This document shows, piece by piece, positions 41,087-49,368 of a stretch of DNA of 64,000 bases; the stretch's first letter is position 1; every line of letters begins with the position of its first letter. This DNA is from Pyrobaculum neutrophilum V24Sta. GTDB lineage: Archaea > Thermoproteota > Thermoprotei > Thermoproteales > Thermoproteaceae. A program made the position numbers and the translations under genes. The notes beneath the pieces were generated by a model. That model was not told the DNA's origin, ran no database searches, and saw only the letters and a list, made by a program, of their open reading frames with translations. The stretch spans positions 248,001-312,000 of the forward strand of contig NC_010525.1 in assembly GCF_000019805.1 (NCBI RefSeq), in the 5' to 3' direction.

Positions 41087-42208
41087 GTGAGAGGTCTTCT
41101 CAGGCTGATAGGGCCGGCCACCATCGTGAGCGTGGCCTACATAGACCCAGGCAACTGGGGGGCCAACATAGCGGCCGGTAGCCGCTTCGGCCTTGACCTC
41201 CTCTGGGTCGTGTGGCTAAGCGGAGCCATGGCGATATACTTCCAGTACCTCGCCGGCCTCCTGGGGATAAAGGAGGGGGGCCTCCTCGAGCTTTTTGAGA
41301 CAAGGCTAAAGAGGTTCAAGCCGGCGCTGGCCCCGCCCCTCGTCGCCGTTGTCCTAGCCACAGACATGGCCGAGTACATGGGCCTCATCATTGCGCTTCA
41401 CATACTCCTGGGCCTCGGCTTCGCCGAGGCGGCCCTCCTCGGCTTCGTAGACGTGGCTCTTCTGGCCCTCATCGCCGACCGCCGCGGCCTCTATTCGGCC
41501 GTAATCGGCGGCATGGTGGCGGCGGTCGGGCTGAGCTTCCTGGCGGAGCTGGCCATCGTCGGCGTGAACTGGGGCGAGGTTCTGAAACACAGCGTCACGC
41601 CCCAGCTGGACAACGGGGCGGGGGTCGTGGCGGCGGCCATACTGGGCGCCACGGTGATGCCCCACGCCCTCATCCTCCACTCCCACCTCGCCAAGGGCCT
41701 CCCCAGGAGGTGGCACAGAGACCAGACCGTGGCCAACCTGGCGGGCGCCTCGCTGATAAACGCGGCGATACAGATAACGGCGGCGGCCGCCCTAGGGGGA
41801 AGAGAGGTGGACCTAGCCGCCGTCCCCAACGTGCTGGCCCCCCTCTACGGCCCGGCGTCTGCGGTCCTCTTCTCCACAGCCCTACTCCTGTCCTCCCTCT
41901 CCGCCTCCGCCGTCTCCGCGGAAGCCGGCGCCCTAGCCGCCAGATACATAACGGGCAGGAGGCTCGAGAAGTGGCAGACGAGGCTAGCCGCGAGGGCCGT
42001 CAACGCCCTGCCCGCCGCCGCGGCGCTCGCCGCAGGAGCCAGCCCCCTAGACCTCCTAGTGTACAGCCAGTACGCCCTCTCCCTAACCCTACCCCTCTAC
42101 CTCGCCCTAATAACCGCCTGGACCTGGAAACACCTAGCCCCCGCCGGGAGAGCCGCCGCGCTGGCCGCCACAGCCGCGGCGATCGCTCTCGACCTCTACT
42201 CCCTTTAA
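41087..42208 (+). CDS. mntH: Nramp-family Mn2+/Fe2+ transporter
   Basis: 373 residues from GTG 41087, eleven or so helices. Helix 1 carries YIDPGNWGANI (the DPGN metal-binding motif) near residue 18, and helix 6 carries GATVMPHALILHSHLAKG near residue 185 (the MPHxxxLH motif with the metal-binding Met). It is a proton-coupled importer of Mn2+ or Fe2+. The N-terminus is shorter than in bacterial MntH, in line with a leaderless start. Its 3' end overlaps the convergent mntR gene by 75 bases. Confidence 0.92.
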   Translation: MRGLLRLIGPATIVSVAYIDPGNWGANIAAGSRFGLDLLWVVWLSGAMAIYFQYLAGLLGIKEGGLLELFETRLKRFKPALAPPLVAVVLATDMAEYMGLIIALHILLGLGFAEAALLGFVDVALLALIADRRGLYSAVIGGMVAAVGLSFLAELAIVGVNWGEVLKHSVTPQLDNGAGVVAAAILGATVMPHALILHSHLAKGLPRRWHRDQTVANLAGASLINAAIQITAAAALGGREVDLAAVPNVLAPLYGPASAVLFSTALLLSSLSASAVSAEAGALAARYITGRRLEKWQTRLAARAVNALPAAAALAAGASPLDLLVYSQYALSLTLPLYLALITAWTWKHLAPAGRAAALAATAAAIALDLYSL

Positions 42209-42591
42209 CACCTCCCCAAGCCTCCTAAGCGCCTCAGACAGAGCCTCGATCCTCCTCACCACCACGGGGCTCACCACGTGCTCAAGCTTCTCCGCCTCCT
42301 CCTCAGCCACCTCAGGCGGCACGCCGATCAGCTTGAAAAACTCGGCGAGAGCCGCGTGGACCCTATTCATCTCCTCAACCCTCCTCCGCCCCTCCTCAGT
42401 CAACCGCACGCCCCCCGCCCCCTATACACCACCAGACCCTCCGCCTCAAGCTCCCTCACCACCTTAAGCGCGCTACTCGGCTTAACCCCCAACATCCCCG
42501 CCACCCTAGAGAGGCTCGCCCCCTCGCCCAAGATGTATATCGCCTCCAGGTAGTGCTCCCGCCTAACACGGAGAGGGCCGTGGCCCCTCAC
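42134..42591 (-). CDS. mntR: DtxR/MntR-family metalloregulator, frameshifted
   Basis: Two overlapping frames (42603-42400 and 42409-42134) make one regulator of about 152 residues. The first encodes RREHYLEAIYILGEGASL and LGVKPSSALKVVRELEAEGL, the winged helix of the family; the second starts RLTEEGRRRVEEMNRVHAAL and contains the metal-site helix EEEAEKLEHVVSP. The break lies in G runs (six G at 42411-42416, five at 42418-42422, minus strand); one more G restores YRGRGGVRLTEEG. Start GTG 42591 is chosen because TTTTTAAC at 42613-42620 is a TATA box for it. It most likely represses the Nramp and ZIP genes when Mn2+ or Fe2+ is plentiful. Confidence 0.82.
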
Positions 42592-42604
42592 GCCCAAAAA
42601 CAAA

Positions 42605-42620
42605 CCACCTAGGTTAAAAA
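42605..42620 (-). promoter_or_regulatory. mntR promoter with degenerate operator
   Basis: TTTTTAACCTAGGTGG on the minus strand overlaps the TATA box. Its core ACCTAGGT (42607-42614) is a palindrome and shares CCTAGG with the Nramp operator, so weak autoregulation is plausible. The promoter is inside the end of cobA. Confidence 0.4.
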
Positions 42621-43265
42621 TCTACACCGCTGGGCTATGACAAGCGCCGGTCTCGGGCTCCTCTTCTTCCCCAAGACTTCGAGGGCAACCTCTTCGCAAC
42701 GGCCTCCAGTGGATACCCCCACGCAGAGGTATACCCTCTCGGGGTTGCAAACCTGGGCCAGCACCTGGCCCACCTCCCCCAGCCTATCCCCCATCATGAA
42801 TATGACCACGGTGTCGGCCTTAACCTCCCTCAAGACGTCCGCCGAGAAGTGGGGATAGGAGAGGAGGGCTACGTGTCTAAGACTTTCGCCGTCTGTAAGC
42901 TCAATCTGGAAGAGGGCGGCCGCGGCCGTAAAAGAGCTGACGCCGGGTACAACCTCGCAGGGCACCCCCCTCTCCTTCGCCGTTTTACATATCTTGACCC
43001 CCCTCCCAAATATCGTCGGATCGCCGTTTTTCAAAATCACCACGGTGCTCCGCCGCGCCTCCTCAATCAGGGCGTCCACAGCGGCGTCGTGCTCCACCCT
43101 CCTATGGCCTATCTTTACAACACGCGCCCTCCCCGCGATCTTCACCACCTCCTCCGGCACGAGATCGCCGTATGCCACCACGTCAGCCTGCTCAAGTAGC
43201 TCCCTAGCCCTCACCGTCAAGAGCTTGGGGTCGCCTGGGCCAGCCCCCACTACGTAGAGCGGCAT
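42609..43265 (-). CDS. cobA: Uroporphyrin-III C-methyltransferase (SUMT)
   Basis: 218 residues. LYVVGAGPGDPKLLTVRARE at the start and VVAYGDLVPEEVV are SUMT features, KNGDPTIFGRGVKI near residue 79 matches the GGDPFIFGRGGEE motif, and EVVPGVSSFTAAAALFQIELT the substrate loop. It methylates C2 and C7 of uroporphyrinogen III to precorrin-2, which feeds both siroheme (for DsrAB at 51-54 kb) and cobamides. It is shorter than bacterial SUMT. Overlaps cbiA by 16 bases. Confidence 0.88.
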   Translation of the reverse strand: MPLYVVGAGPGDPKLLTVRARELLEQADVVAYGDLVPEEVVKIAGRARVVKIGHRRVEHDAAVDALIEEARRSTVVILKNGDPTIFGRGVKICKTAKERGVPCEVVPGVSSFTAAAALFQIELTDGESLRHVALLSYPHFSADVLREVKADTVVIFMMGDRLGEVGQVLAQVCNPERVYLCVGVSTGGRCEEVALEVLGKKRSPRPALVIAQRCRFLT

Positions 43266-44593
43266 AGCGCCCTCAACACGCTGTAGGTGTAGGGATGTAT
43301 GTGGAGATACTGCGCATGCATGTTGCCCTTCACAACGCCGTCTATACCGCCGCCAATTCCAACCCCCCTCTCCAGCCTAATGGCCGTCTCCACTCTCTCC
43401 CTCAACACGATCTTGGAGTAGTGGAACTCGTGCCCCACGAGCTTGGTCCCCACCGGCGCGACGGGGGTCCTCCCCTCCACAACCCCCCAGGCGTACCCCT
43501 TCCCCACCGGCCTCTTCAACATGACCGTGACGGCGTCTACGGCGCCCACCATCTCGTACTCAGACCCCCCAACCACGATGGAGGAGGTGAGGTACATAAG
43601 GCCGCCGCATTCGGCGTACAGCTTGCCGCCCCGCTCGACGTATCTCAAGAGGGCGGATCTAAAGGCTCTGTTTCTCTCCAGCTCCTCGGCGGAGGTCTCG
43701 GGGAACCCCCCGCCTACGAAGACCACGTCCACCGGGGGCAGCTCCTGCATATTTAGCGAGTCTAGAAACACCACCTCCCCCAGCGACTTAGCCTCCTCGA
43801 AGACCTCGGGGTAGTAGAAGGTGAAGGCCCTATCGAAGACGATGCCGACTCTACACGTCCCCCGCGGCGTCTCGCCCCCCTCGTCGGCGTCATAGGGCAG
43901 ATCGCCCGCCGATTTCGCCAAGGCCACGACGGCGTCTAGGTCTATGTTGGGGAGGACGTATTTCACGAGAGCTTCCACTATGTTGGGGACATCGCCTCTC
44001 TCGCCCACCGGCGTGAGGCCGAGGTGTCTGTAGGAGAAGACCTCCGCCAGCTTCTCGCTCTTTGGCACAGCCCCCAGCACCTCCACCCCCTCCTCGGGAA
44101 GGGACTTCTTCAGCTTCTCCGCCTGGCTCCTCGTCACGTTTGTCAAAATAACGCCGGGTATCTTGACCTCTGGGTCAAACTGCCTCAGCCCCCTCACCAC
44201 GGCTCTAAGAGTTCTGTTTACCCTCTCCCCATTTAGCACAAGCACCACGGGGGCCTTAAGAAGCTTAGCGACCTGCGCCGTGGAGCCCAGCTCAGAAACG
44301 CCGTCGAAGGAGTCGTAGAGACCCAACACGCCCTCCACAACGGCTACGTCCGCCCCCCTTGAAAATTTCACAAAACGCTCCACCACCCCCCTCTCTCCCA
44401 TCAAAACCACGTCGAGGTTTCTGCTGGGCCTCCCAGCAACCGCCGCGTGGTAGCTAGGATCGATGTAGTCGGGCCCCACCTTGAAGGGGGCAACTCTAAG
44501 CCCCTGCCTAAAGAGGCCATATATCAATGCAAGAGAGATAATAGTCTTCCCAGACATACCTCTGAAAGATGAGATGACTACGCGCGGGATCAC
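43250..44593 (-). CDS. cbiA: Cobyrinate a,c-diamide synthase (CbiA family)
   Basis: 447 residues from GTG 44593. N-terminal dethiobiotin-synthase-like ATPase domain: SSFRGMSGKTIISLALIYG near residue 8 and VGPDYIDPSYHAAVAGRPS near residue 40. C-terminal class I amidotransferase domain: FVGGGFPETSAEELERN near residue 292, AECGGLMYL near 328 with the nucleophilic Cys, and HEFHYSK near 394 with the His. It amidates the a and c acetates of cobyrinate. CbiA homologues called DsrN in dsr operons amidate siroheme, and this gene lies beside such a cluster, so either or both roles are possible. Divergent from the DsrM-like gene. Confidence 0.9.
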   Translation of the reverse strand: MIPRVVISSFRGMSGKTIISLALIYGLFRQGLRVAPFKVGPDYIDPSYHAAVAGRPSRNLDVVLMGERGVVERFVKFSRGADVAVVEGVLGLYDSFDGVSELGSTAQVAKLLKAPVVLVLNGERVNRTLRAVVRGLRQFDPEVKIPGVILTNVTRSQAEKLKKSLPEEGVEVLGAVPKSEKLAEVFSYRHLGLTPVGERGDVPNIVEALVKYVLPNIDLDAVVALAKSAGDLPYDADEGGETPRGTCRVGIVFDRAFTFYYPEVFEEAKSLGEVVFLDSLNMQELPPVDVVFVGGGFPETSAEELERNRAFRSALLRYVERGGKLYAECGGLMYLTSSIVVGGSEYEMVGAVDAVTVMLKRPVGKGYAWGVVEGRTPVAPVGTKLVGHEFHYSKIVLRERVETAIRLERGVGIGGGIDGVVKGNMHAQYLHIHPYTYSVLRALCRST

Positions 44594-44701
44594 ATAAACT
44601 CCGAGGACTTCTATTATAAGAATTTGTTACACTGACTGCAGTAACAACAGTTTCATAAATTTGTGTAATAATATTTTTATTTAAAATAAAGAGAGTTTGT
44701 C
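44594..44701. promoter_or_regulatory. Divergent control region of cbiA and the first DsrM-like gene
   Basis: A minus-strand CTTATAATAG (about 44610-44619) serves cbiA (GTG 44593); a plus-strand TTTTTATTTAAAATA (about 44670-44685) serves ATG 44702. Between them is the inverted repeat TTGTTAC-N10-GTAACAA (44624-44630 and 44641-44647), a candidate operator. Confidence 0.55.
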
Positions 44702-45610
44702 ATGTCATATAACATAGAATCAATAATGCTTTATATATCATATGTAACATTCACAATATTTATAATAGGCATCATACATAAATGGAGTCGTTGGGCCTCT
44801 ATGCCTATTCATCTCAGATGGGAGCTATATCCAGTTTCACATGAAAAAAAAGCTGAATACGGCGGTAGCTACCTAGAAGAAGTCGACTGGGCTAAAAAAA
44901 CACGCGAAGTTACAAAAATAGGAGAGCTAAAAGAAATGTTAGAAGAAATGCTCTTTATAAAAAGAATATACCTAATGAATAAGAGACTATGGTTTTTATC
45001 ATGGTTTTTCCATTTCGGAATATACTTAATATTAGTGTGGTTCCTTGCGCTTTTCCTCAGTGCGATAACTATGTCGCTAGGTGTGCAAATACCTTCAAGC
45101 AACCCCTGGGCGTACTTCTTATACTATGCCACGTTGATAACCGGCGGTCTAGGCGCCATAATGACAATAATAGGTGGCATAGGGCTTCTCATTAGAAGAC
45201 TGTCAGATCCCGTGCTGAGAGACTATACAACTTGGCCCGATTATTTAAACACAGTCCTAGTGTTAATAACTGTAGCCACAGGCCTAGCCGCTTGGATTTA
45301 CGACCCCGCCTTTGACTTAGCTAGAAAGTTTATGCTAAGCCTAGTTACATTTTCACAACCCCCGCCCCTACCCACTATAACAACGGTGAATATAGCACTA
45401 ATACAACTACTTCTCATATATATACCGTTTTCTAAAATAACACACTTCATAGGAAAATACTTCACATATCACAAAATTCTTTGGGACGATGAGCCTAACA
45501 CAGGCCAGTTAGACGGCAGAATAAGTGAACTTTTAAGACTCCCATTGAGGTGGTCGGCGCCTCACATAAGGTCAGGAGAAACATGGGAGAAAAACGCAGC
45601 AGGGCTATGA
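44702..45610 (+). CDS. DsrM/HmeC-like membrane cytochrome b subunit (first copy)
   Basis: 302 residues, first gene of the AT-rich island. About five helices (7-25, 95-125, 138-160, 185-200, 228-250) with His residues at helix ends (HFGIYL near 104, HFIGKYFTYHKIL near 252) that fit heme b ligands of the NarI/DsrM family. DsrM passes electrons between membrane quinone and the DsrK Fe-S protein. An extended charged stretch before helix 2 (residues 45-90) is larger than in short NarI. ATGA overlap with the DsrK-like gene. Confidence 0.8.
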   Translation: MSYNIESIMLYISYVTFTIFIIGIIHKWSRWASMPIHLRWELYPVSHEKKAEYGGSYLEEVDWAKKTREVTKIGELKEMLEEMLFIKRIYLMNKRLWFLSWFFHFGIYLILVWFLALFLSAITMSLGVQIPSSNPWAYFLYYATLITGGLGAIMTIIGGIGLLIRRLSDPVLRDYTTWPDYLNTVLVLITVATGLAAWIYDPAFDLARKFMLSLVTFSQPPPLPTITTVNIALIQLLLIYIPFSKITHFIGKYFTYHKILWDDEPNTGQLDGRISELLRLPLRWSAPHIRSGETWEKNAAGL

Positions 45611-47211
45611 GCCGTAAGGAAGTAGTTAAGATTAACGATATAAGCAAACCGGTCAAAAGGCTAGTTCAACTAAAGCTAGGAGATCTAATGCCCCTCCCGC
45701 CGCCCTACGACAAGCCAAGCTCAGAGCCCCCCTTAACAACGCCAAAGCCAGAGTGGGAAGAAACCTATGTAACAGAGCTCGACGGCTATATCGCTATAGA
45801 TCTGCCGTGGAAGCCGAAGACTAAAGAAGAAGAGGAGAGACTTATACAGAAGTTTCTCGAAGGGCTGAAAAAGCTGACTTCTAGAGAGAGCAACTGGACG
45901 TTTCTCCAACCGCTACTCTTATCACTAGAATACTGTGCAAAATGTCAAAACTGTGCAGAGGCATGCCCCATATATATAGCCAGCGGCAGGAAAGACATCT
46001 ATAGGCCGACATATAGAGCAGAGGTTCTGCGGAGGATATACAATAAGTACATAGCTAAAAAACCCGGAGGAGATATAGAACTAAATATATTCACCTTGAT
46101 GAGACTTGCTGAACTGGCATATAGATGTACCTTATGTAGACGTTGTGTCCAAGTGTGTCCGCTTGGCATAGACAACGGCTTGATCGCAAGAGAGATAAGA
46201 AAATTATTCTCCCAAGAACTTGGCATAGCTCCGAAAAATCTCCACGAAAAAGGCACAGTACAACACCTAAAAGTAGGCTCATCAACAGGAATGACTCCCA
46301 AGGCGTTGTTAAAAATGGTAAAATACTTAGAAGACTTCATATACGAAAAAACCGGCAAGAGGATAAAAATACCCGTTGACCAGAAAGGTGCAGACATATT
46401 ATTAATCCACAACGCCGGCGAATTTCTATCCTGGCCTGAGAACGTCGCTGCCTTCGCCATAATATTCGAAGAGGCGGGCTTAAGCTGGACGTTAAGTAGC
46501 GAGCCTCTGGGATACGACGTAGTTAACTACGGCGCATGGTATGACGACGTACAGTTAGCTAGAATAGCTCTAAAACACATAGAAATCGCCCGCAAGCTTG
46601 AAGTTAAGAAGATAGTAATAGGAGAGTGTGGACACGCCGCTAAAGTTCTCGTTGTGGTTGCAGACAGAATACTCACAGACGAGAACAGAATACCGCGGGA
46701 AAGCGCTCTGCCGCTGTTGAGAGATATCGTCATGAGCAACAAGCTGAACTTAGACCCCTCGAAAAACAACTTTCCTGTGACTCTACACGACCCATGTAAC
46801 ATGGTGAGGCTTTCAGGTATTGTAGAGCCGCAGAGAGAGATCTTAAGGAAAATAGCACCTATGTTTAGAGAGATGGAGCCACATGGCGTGTATAACTATT
46901 GTTGTGGCGGTGGGAGTGGGTTTGCGATAATGCAGTCGTTAAACTTCCCCGAATGGAGAAATAAAGTTGCCAGCAGGATGAAGTTTAAACAGATACTAGA
47001 AGCGTTCAAAGATGTATTAGATCCAAAAATACCGAAGTATGTATGTGCGCCTTGTTCCAATTGTAAAGGCGCTATCAGAGACGTATTAGCTCACTACAGA
47101 GCCACCGAGCTCTATAATATCCATTACGGAGGCTTAGTAGAACTAATAGTAAACGCCATGGTTGACTTAAAAGAGCCCTATCTAGACTTTCTTAAAGAAA
47201 AGAAATCTTAG
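45607..47211 (+). CDS. DsrK/HdrD-like iron-sulfur protein (first copy)
   Basis: 534 residues from ATG 45607 (ATG 45583 is possible). Ferredoxin domain with CAKCQNCAEACP near residue 110 and CTLCRRCVQVCPLG near residue 177. Two CCG-like regions: ECGHAAKV near 340, HDPCNMVRLSG near 397 and NYCCGGGSGFA near 430, then CAPCSNCKG near 480. DsrK is the catalytic partner of DsrM and is thought to reduce the DsrC trisulfide; HdrD is its methanogen relative. Nearly contiguous with DsrM-like gene, forming a DsrMK module. Confidence 0.85.
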   Translation: MSRKEVVKINDISKPVKRLVQLKLGDLMPLPPPYDKPSSEPPLTTPKPEWEETYVTELDGYIAIDLPWKPKTKEEEERLIQKFLEGLKKLTSRESNWTFLQPLLLSLEYCAKCQNCAEACPIYIASGRKDIYRPTYRAEVLRRIYNKYIAKKPGGDIELNIFTLMRLAELAYRCTLCRRCVQVCPLGIDNGLIAREIRKLFSQELGIAPKNLHEKGTVQHLKVGSSTGMTPKALLKMVKYLEDFIYEKTGKRIKIPVDQKGADILLIHNAGEFLSWPENVAAFAIIFEEAGLSWTLSSEPLGYDVVNYGAWYDDVQLARIALKHIEIARKLEVKKIVIGECGHAAKVLVVVADRILTDENRIPRESALPLLRDIVMSNKLNLDPSKNNFPVTLHDPCNMVRLSGIVEPQREILRKIAPMFREMEPHGVYNYCCGGGSGFAIMQSLNFPEWRNKVASRMKFKQILEAFKDVLDPKIPKYVCAPCSNCKGAIRDVLAHYRATELYNIHYGGLVELIVNAMVDLKEPYLDFLKEKKS

Positions 47212-47810
47212 CTTTTTTGAATCTCCAAAAATTCTCTCACCGCCAATTTCAACTTACACATTTCAAGTCCACAGTTACTATACCTACATGTACAAATCTC
47301 CGTGCCATTCCTTTTTACATACACCATATGCGGCGTCATTACTAACGTAATACCCAAAATGCCCGAGAGCGCCTTTAAAAATTTAGCTACAACACTATTT
47401 TCACAATGTAGAAGACTCCATACAAACAAATCGTAAATATCTTTTGGAGTTGTACCACCGTCTATAATAAGTGAGAGAAGTGTTTTTGCATCTCTCAAAT
47501 CCATAGGAGGAGAGCCAAAACCCAGCTTTCTAAAGAATAGATACACATACTTGTCGTAGTCTTTTACAACTTTTAGAAAAGCTAACAACCCGCCAACTGT
47601 TGTCGAACATTTTTTACCTCTCCCCGCCTCTTTACAGACTAGATAGTTACGTCTTTCTAAGACTTTGATATTTTTATAGAGGAAGGAGGGGTACAGTCCA
47701 AGTTTCCGCATTATTTGATATGGCGTTACACCCGGCTCCCCCCTAAGCTCCTCGCTAAGTACAGTGTCTAAAATTTTAATTGTAAAATGGTCGGGAGCTT
47801 CATATGCCAT
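47208..47810 (-). CDS. Winged-helix regulator with C-terminal Cys cluster
   Basis: 200 residues. N-terminal winged helix (GVTPYQIMRKLGLYPSFLYK near residue 27, recognition helix FLYKNIKVLERR). The C-terminal end carries CTCRYSNCGLEMCKLK near residue 180, and further Cys lie at about 59, 68 and 136. A metal or Fe-S cluster could let it sense redox or sulfur state. It converges with the DsrK-like gene (4-base overlap) and a TACAAAATGTA element lies at 47889-47899 upstream of its start. No named family recognised. Confidence 0.7.
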   Translation of the reverse strand: MAYEAPDHFTIKILDTVLSEELRGEPGVTPYQIMRKLGLYPSFLYKNIKVLERRNYLVCKEAGRGKKCSTTVGGLLAFLKVVKDYDKYVYLFFRKLGFGSPPMDLRDAKTLLSLIIDGGTTPKDIYDLFVWSLLHCENSVVAKFLKALSGILGITLVMTPHMVYVKRNGTEICTCRYSNCGLEMCKLKLAVREFLEIQKS

Positions 47811-47888
47811 AATGCCGCTAAATAATAGAGCTACAAATATCTTATTCTTATGTTGCTTGTTGAGAAAGATAAAAAAGTATTCGTTGTG

Positions 47889-47899
47889 TACAAAATGTA
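47889..47899. promoter_or_regulatory. TACAAAATGTA element, copy 1
   Basis: Located about 80 bases upstream of the Cys-cluster regulator and just past the stop of the second DsrK-like gene. The same 11 bases occur twice between dsrC and the YeiH gene and, with one change, at 58490-58500. Confidence 0.45.
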
Positions 47900-47901
47900 T
47901 A

Positions 47902-49317
47902 CTAAATTACAAGTGCTCTATATACTAGATCCATCAGCCCGCCATATGTTATATTACGTCCATACATTTTGTTAAGATCGCCAATTATACCATTTAAAGT
48001 ACCTTTACACATCGAACACGGTCTTACGACGTGTTGTGCGCCTGCGTTAATGACGCACTCGTACCACAGCCTTCCGTACTGGAGCCTCAGAGGCTTCATC
48101 TCGTCCGCAAGCATGCCTGCCTGGCCGCCGCAACACCAGTTGAGCTGGCGGTTCTGCGGACACTCGACCCACCTCTTTACTACGCGGCTTATAATAAACC
48201 GCGGCTCCTCGTAGAGGTCGCCGCCTCTGCTATACTGACATGGGTCCTGGTACATATACACTTTATCTCCGTTGGCCTCAGGATCCAGCTTTATTTTGCC
48301 CTCCTTAATAGCCTTGACAACGAGATGGTGTATATGGTAGACCTTGATGCCATCCTTCTCAAGCCTCGGAGCCACTACGTTTTTAAACGCCCTCCAGCCG
48401 TGTCCGCACTCGCCGAATATCGCATATTTTGCTCCGAGCTCTTTCGCGGCGTTGTAGTATATGTTGCCGATGTACTCCATGTGTTTCTCGTGAGTCCATA
48501 GCCCGAAGTTCGCCACCTCAGTACATCCGGTGTGGACGGCAAATCTTATTTTTACAGCGTTTAGAAATGTGAGATAGCCTTTGAGAGTCTCTGTGTTGAG
48601 GAAGAGATCTGCAGAGGAGGGGAAAAGGATCGCTTCGGGCCACTCGGGGCTGTCTCTAGGTATTTCGCCCACTGCGTTTTTGCCGACAAACTTTATCATC
48701 TTCTTCTGGTCGTGGCGGTATACATAGTAAGTAACCTCGACGCCTTTCTCGGCCTTTATCTCTTCTGCGAAGTAGTTCAATATATTAACTGCAGCCGCCG
48801 GCGTTATCCTCATAGCATTGCCGCTAGTCTCGTGGGCGTCTATCGTCATAGCCGCAAATCTGTTTACCATCCCAATTTCATACAACACGCCACGGACAAA
48901 CCTAGTGATATCCGCTTGATCGATGCCGAAGGGACAGACATAGCCGCACCTCCTACAAGTGAGACACTGCCAGTAGTAGGTGTAGATCTCCTCAAGGTCG
49001 GCGTCTGTAACAGAGCCTTTCTTCAATACACGTCTAATGAGCTCAGCACGTCCCACAGGCGAGTTCTTCACATCTTTGGTGGTTAAATAGGTGGGACAAG
49101 CGTCTATACATGCGCCGCAGTGTACACATGTATCTACGGCGATTTTGATATTTCTATTCTTCCTATACTCCTCCCTAAGTCTACTCAGGAAGTATGTGTG
49201 CTTATCCTCAGGGATTTTAAGCCCGATGCGTTCGTGGAGCTTCTTAACTAAAGACTCCGGGGCTTTAAGAGGCTTGATAGCTGAGGTATCTCCCAGCTTG
49301 AACTCTGCCGCATGCAT
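47902..49317 (-). CDS. DsrK/HdrD-like iron-sulfur protein (second copy)
   Basis: 471 residues from ATG 49317, preceded by GGTGG at 8 bases. CVHCGACIDACPTY near residue 64 and CLTCRRCGYVCPFG near 122 bind two [4Fe-4S] clusters; ECGHGWRAF near 310, DPCQYSRGG near 364, NWCCGGQAG near 404 and PCSMCKG near 442 form the CCG domains. It lacks the long N-terminus of the first copy. Opposite in strand to the second DsrM-like gene, with the radical SAM gene between them. Probably the cytoplasmic partner of that DsrM, though both copies could share. Confidence 0.82.
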   Translation of the reverse strand: MHAAEFKLGDTSAIKPLKAPESLVKKLHERIGLKIPEDKHTYFLSRLREEYRKNRNIKIAVDTCVHCGACIDACPTYLTTKDVKNSPVGRAELIRRVLKKGSVTDADLEEIYTYYWQCLTCRRCGYVCPFGIDQADITRFVRGVLYEIGMVNRFAAMTIDAHETSGNAMRITPAAAVNILNYFAEEIKAEKGVEVTYYVYRHDQKKMIKFVGKNAVGEIPRDSPEWPEAILFPSSADLFLNTETLKGYLTFLNAVKIRFAVHTGCTEVANFGLWTHEKHMEYIGNIYYNAAKELGAKYAIFGECGHGWRAFKNVVAPRLEKDGIKVYHIHHLVVKAIKEGKIKLDPEANGDKVYMYQDPCQYSRGGDLYEEPRFIISRVVKRWVECPQNRQLNWCCGGQAGMLADEMKPLRLQYGRLWYECVINAGAQHVVRPCSMCKGTLNGIIGDLNKMYGRNITYGGLMDLVYRALVI

Positions 49318-49368
49318 AATTGAGACCACCTATTCATTATTTCTTTATTCTTATTCAACTACGAGAAA

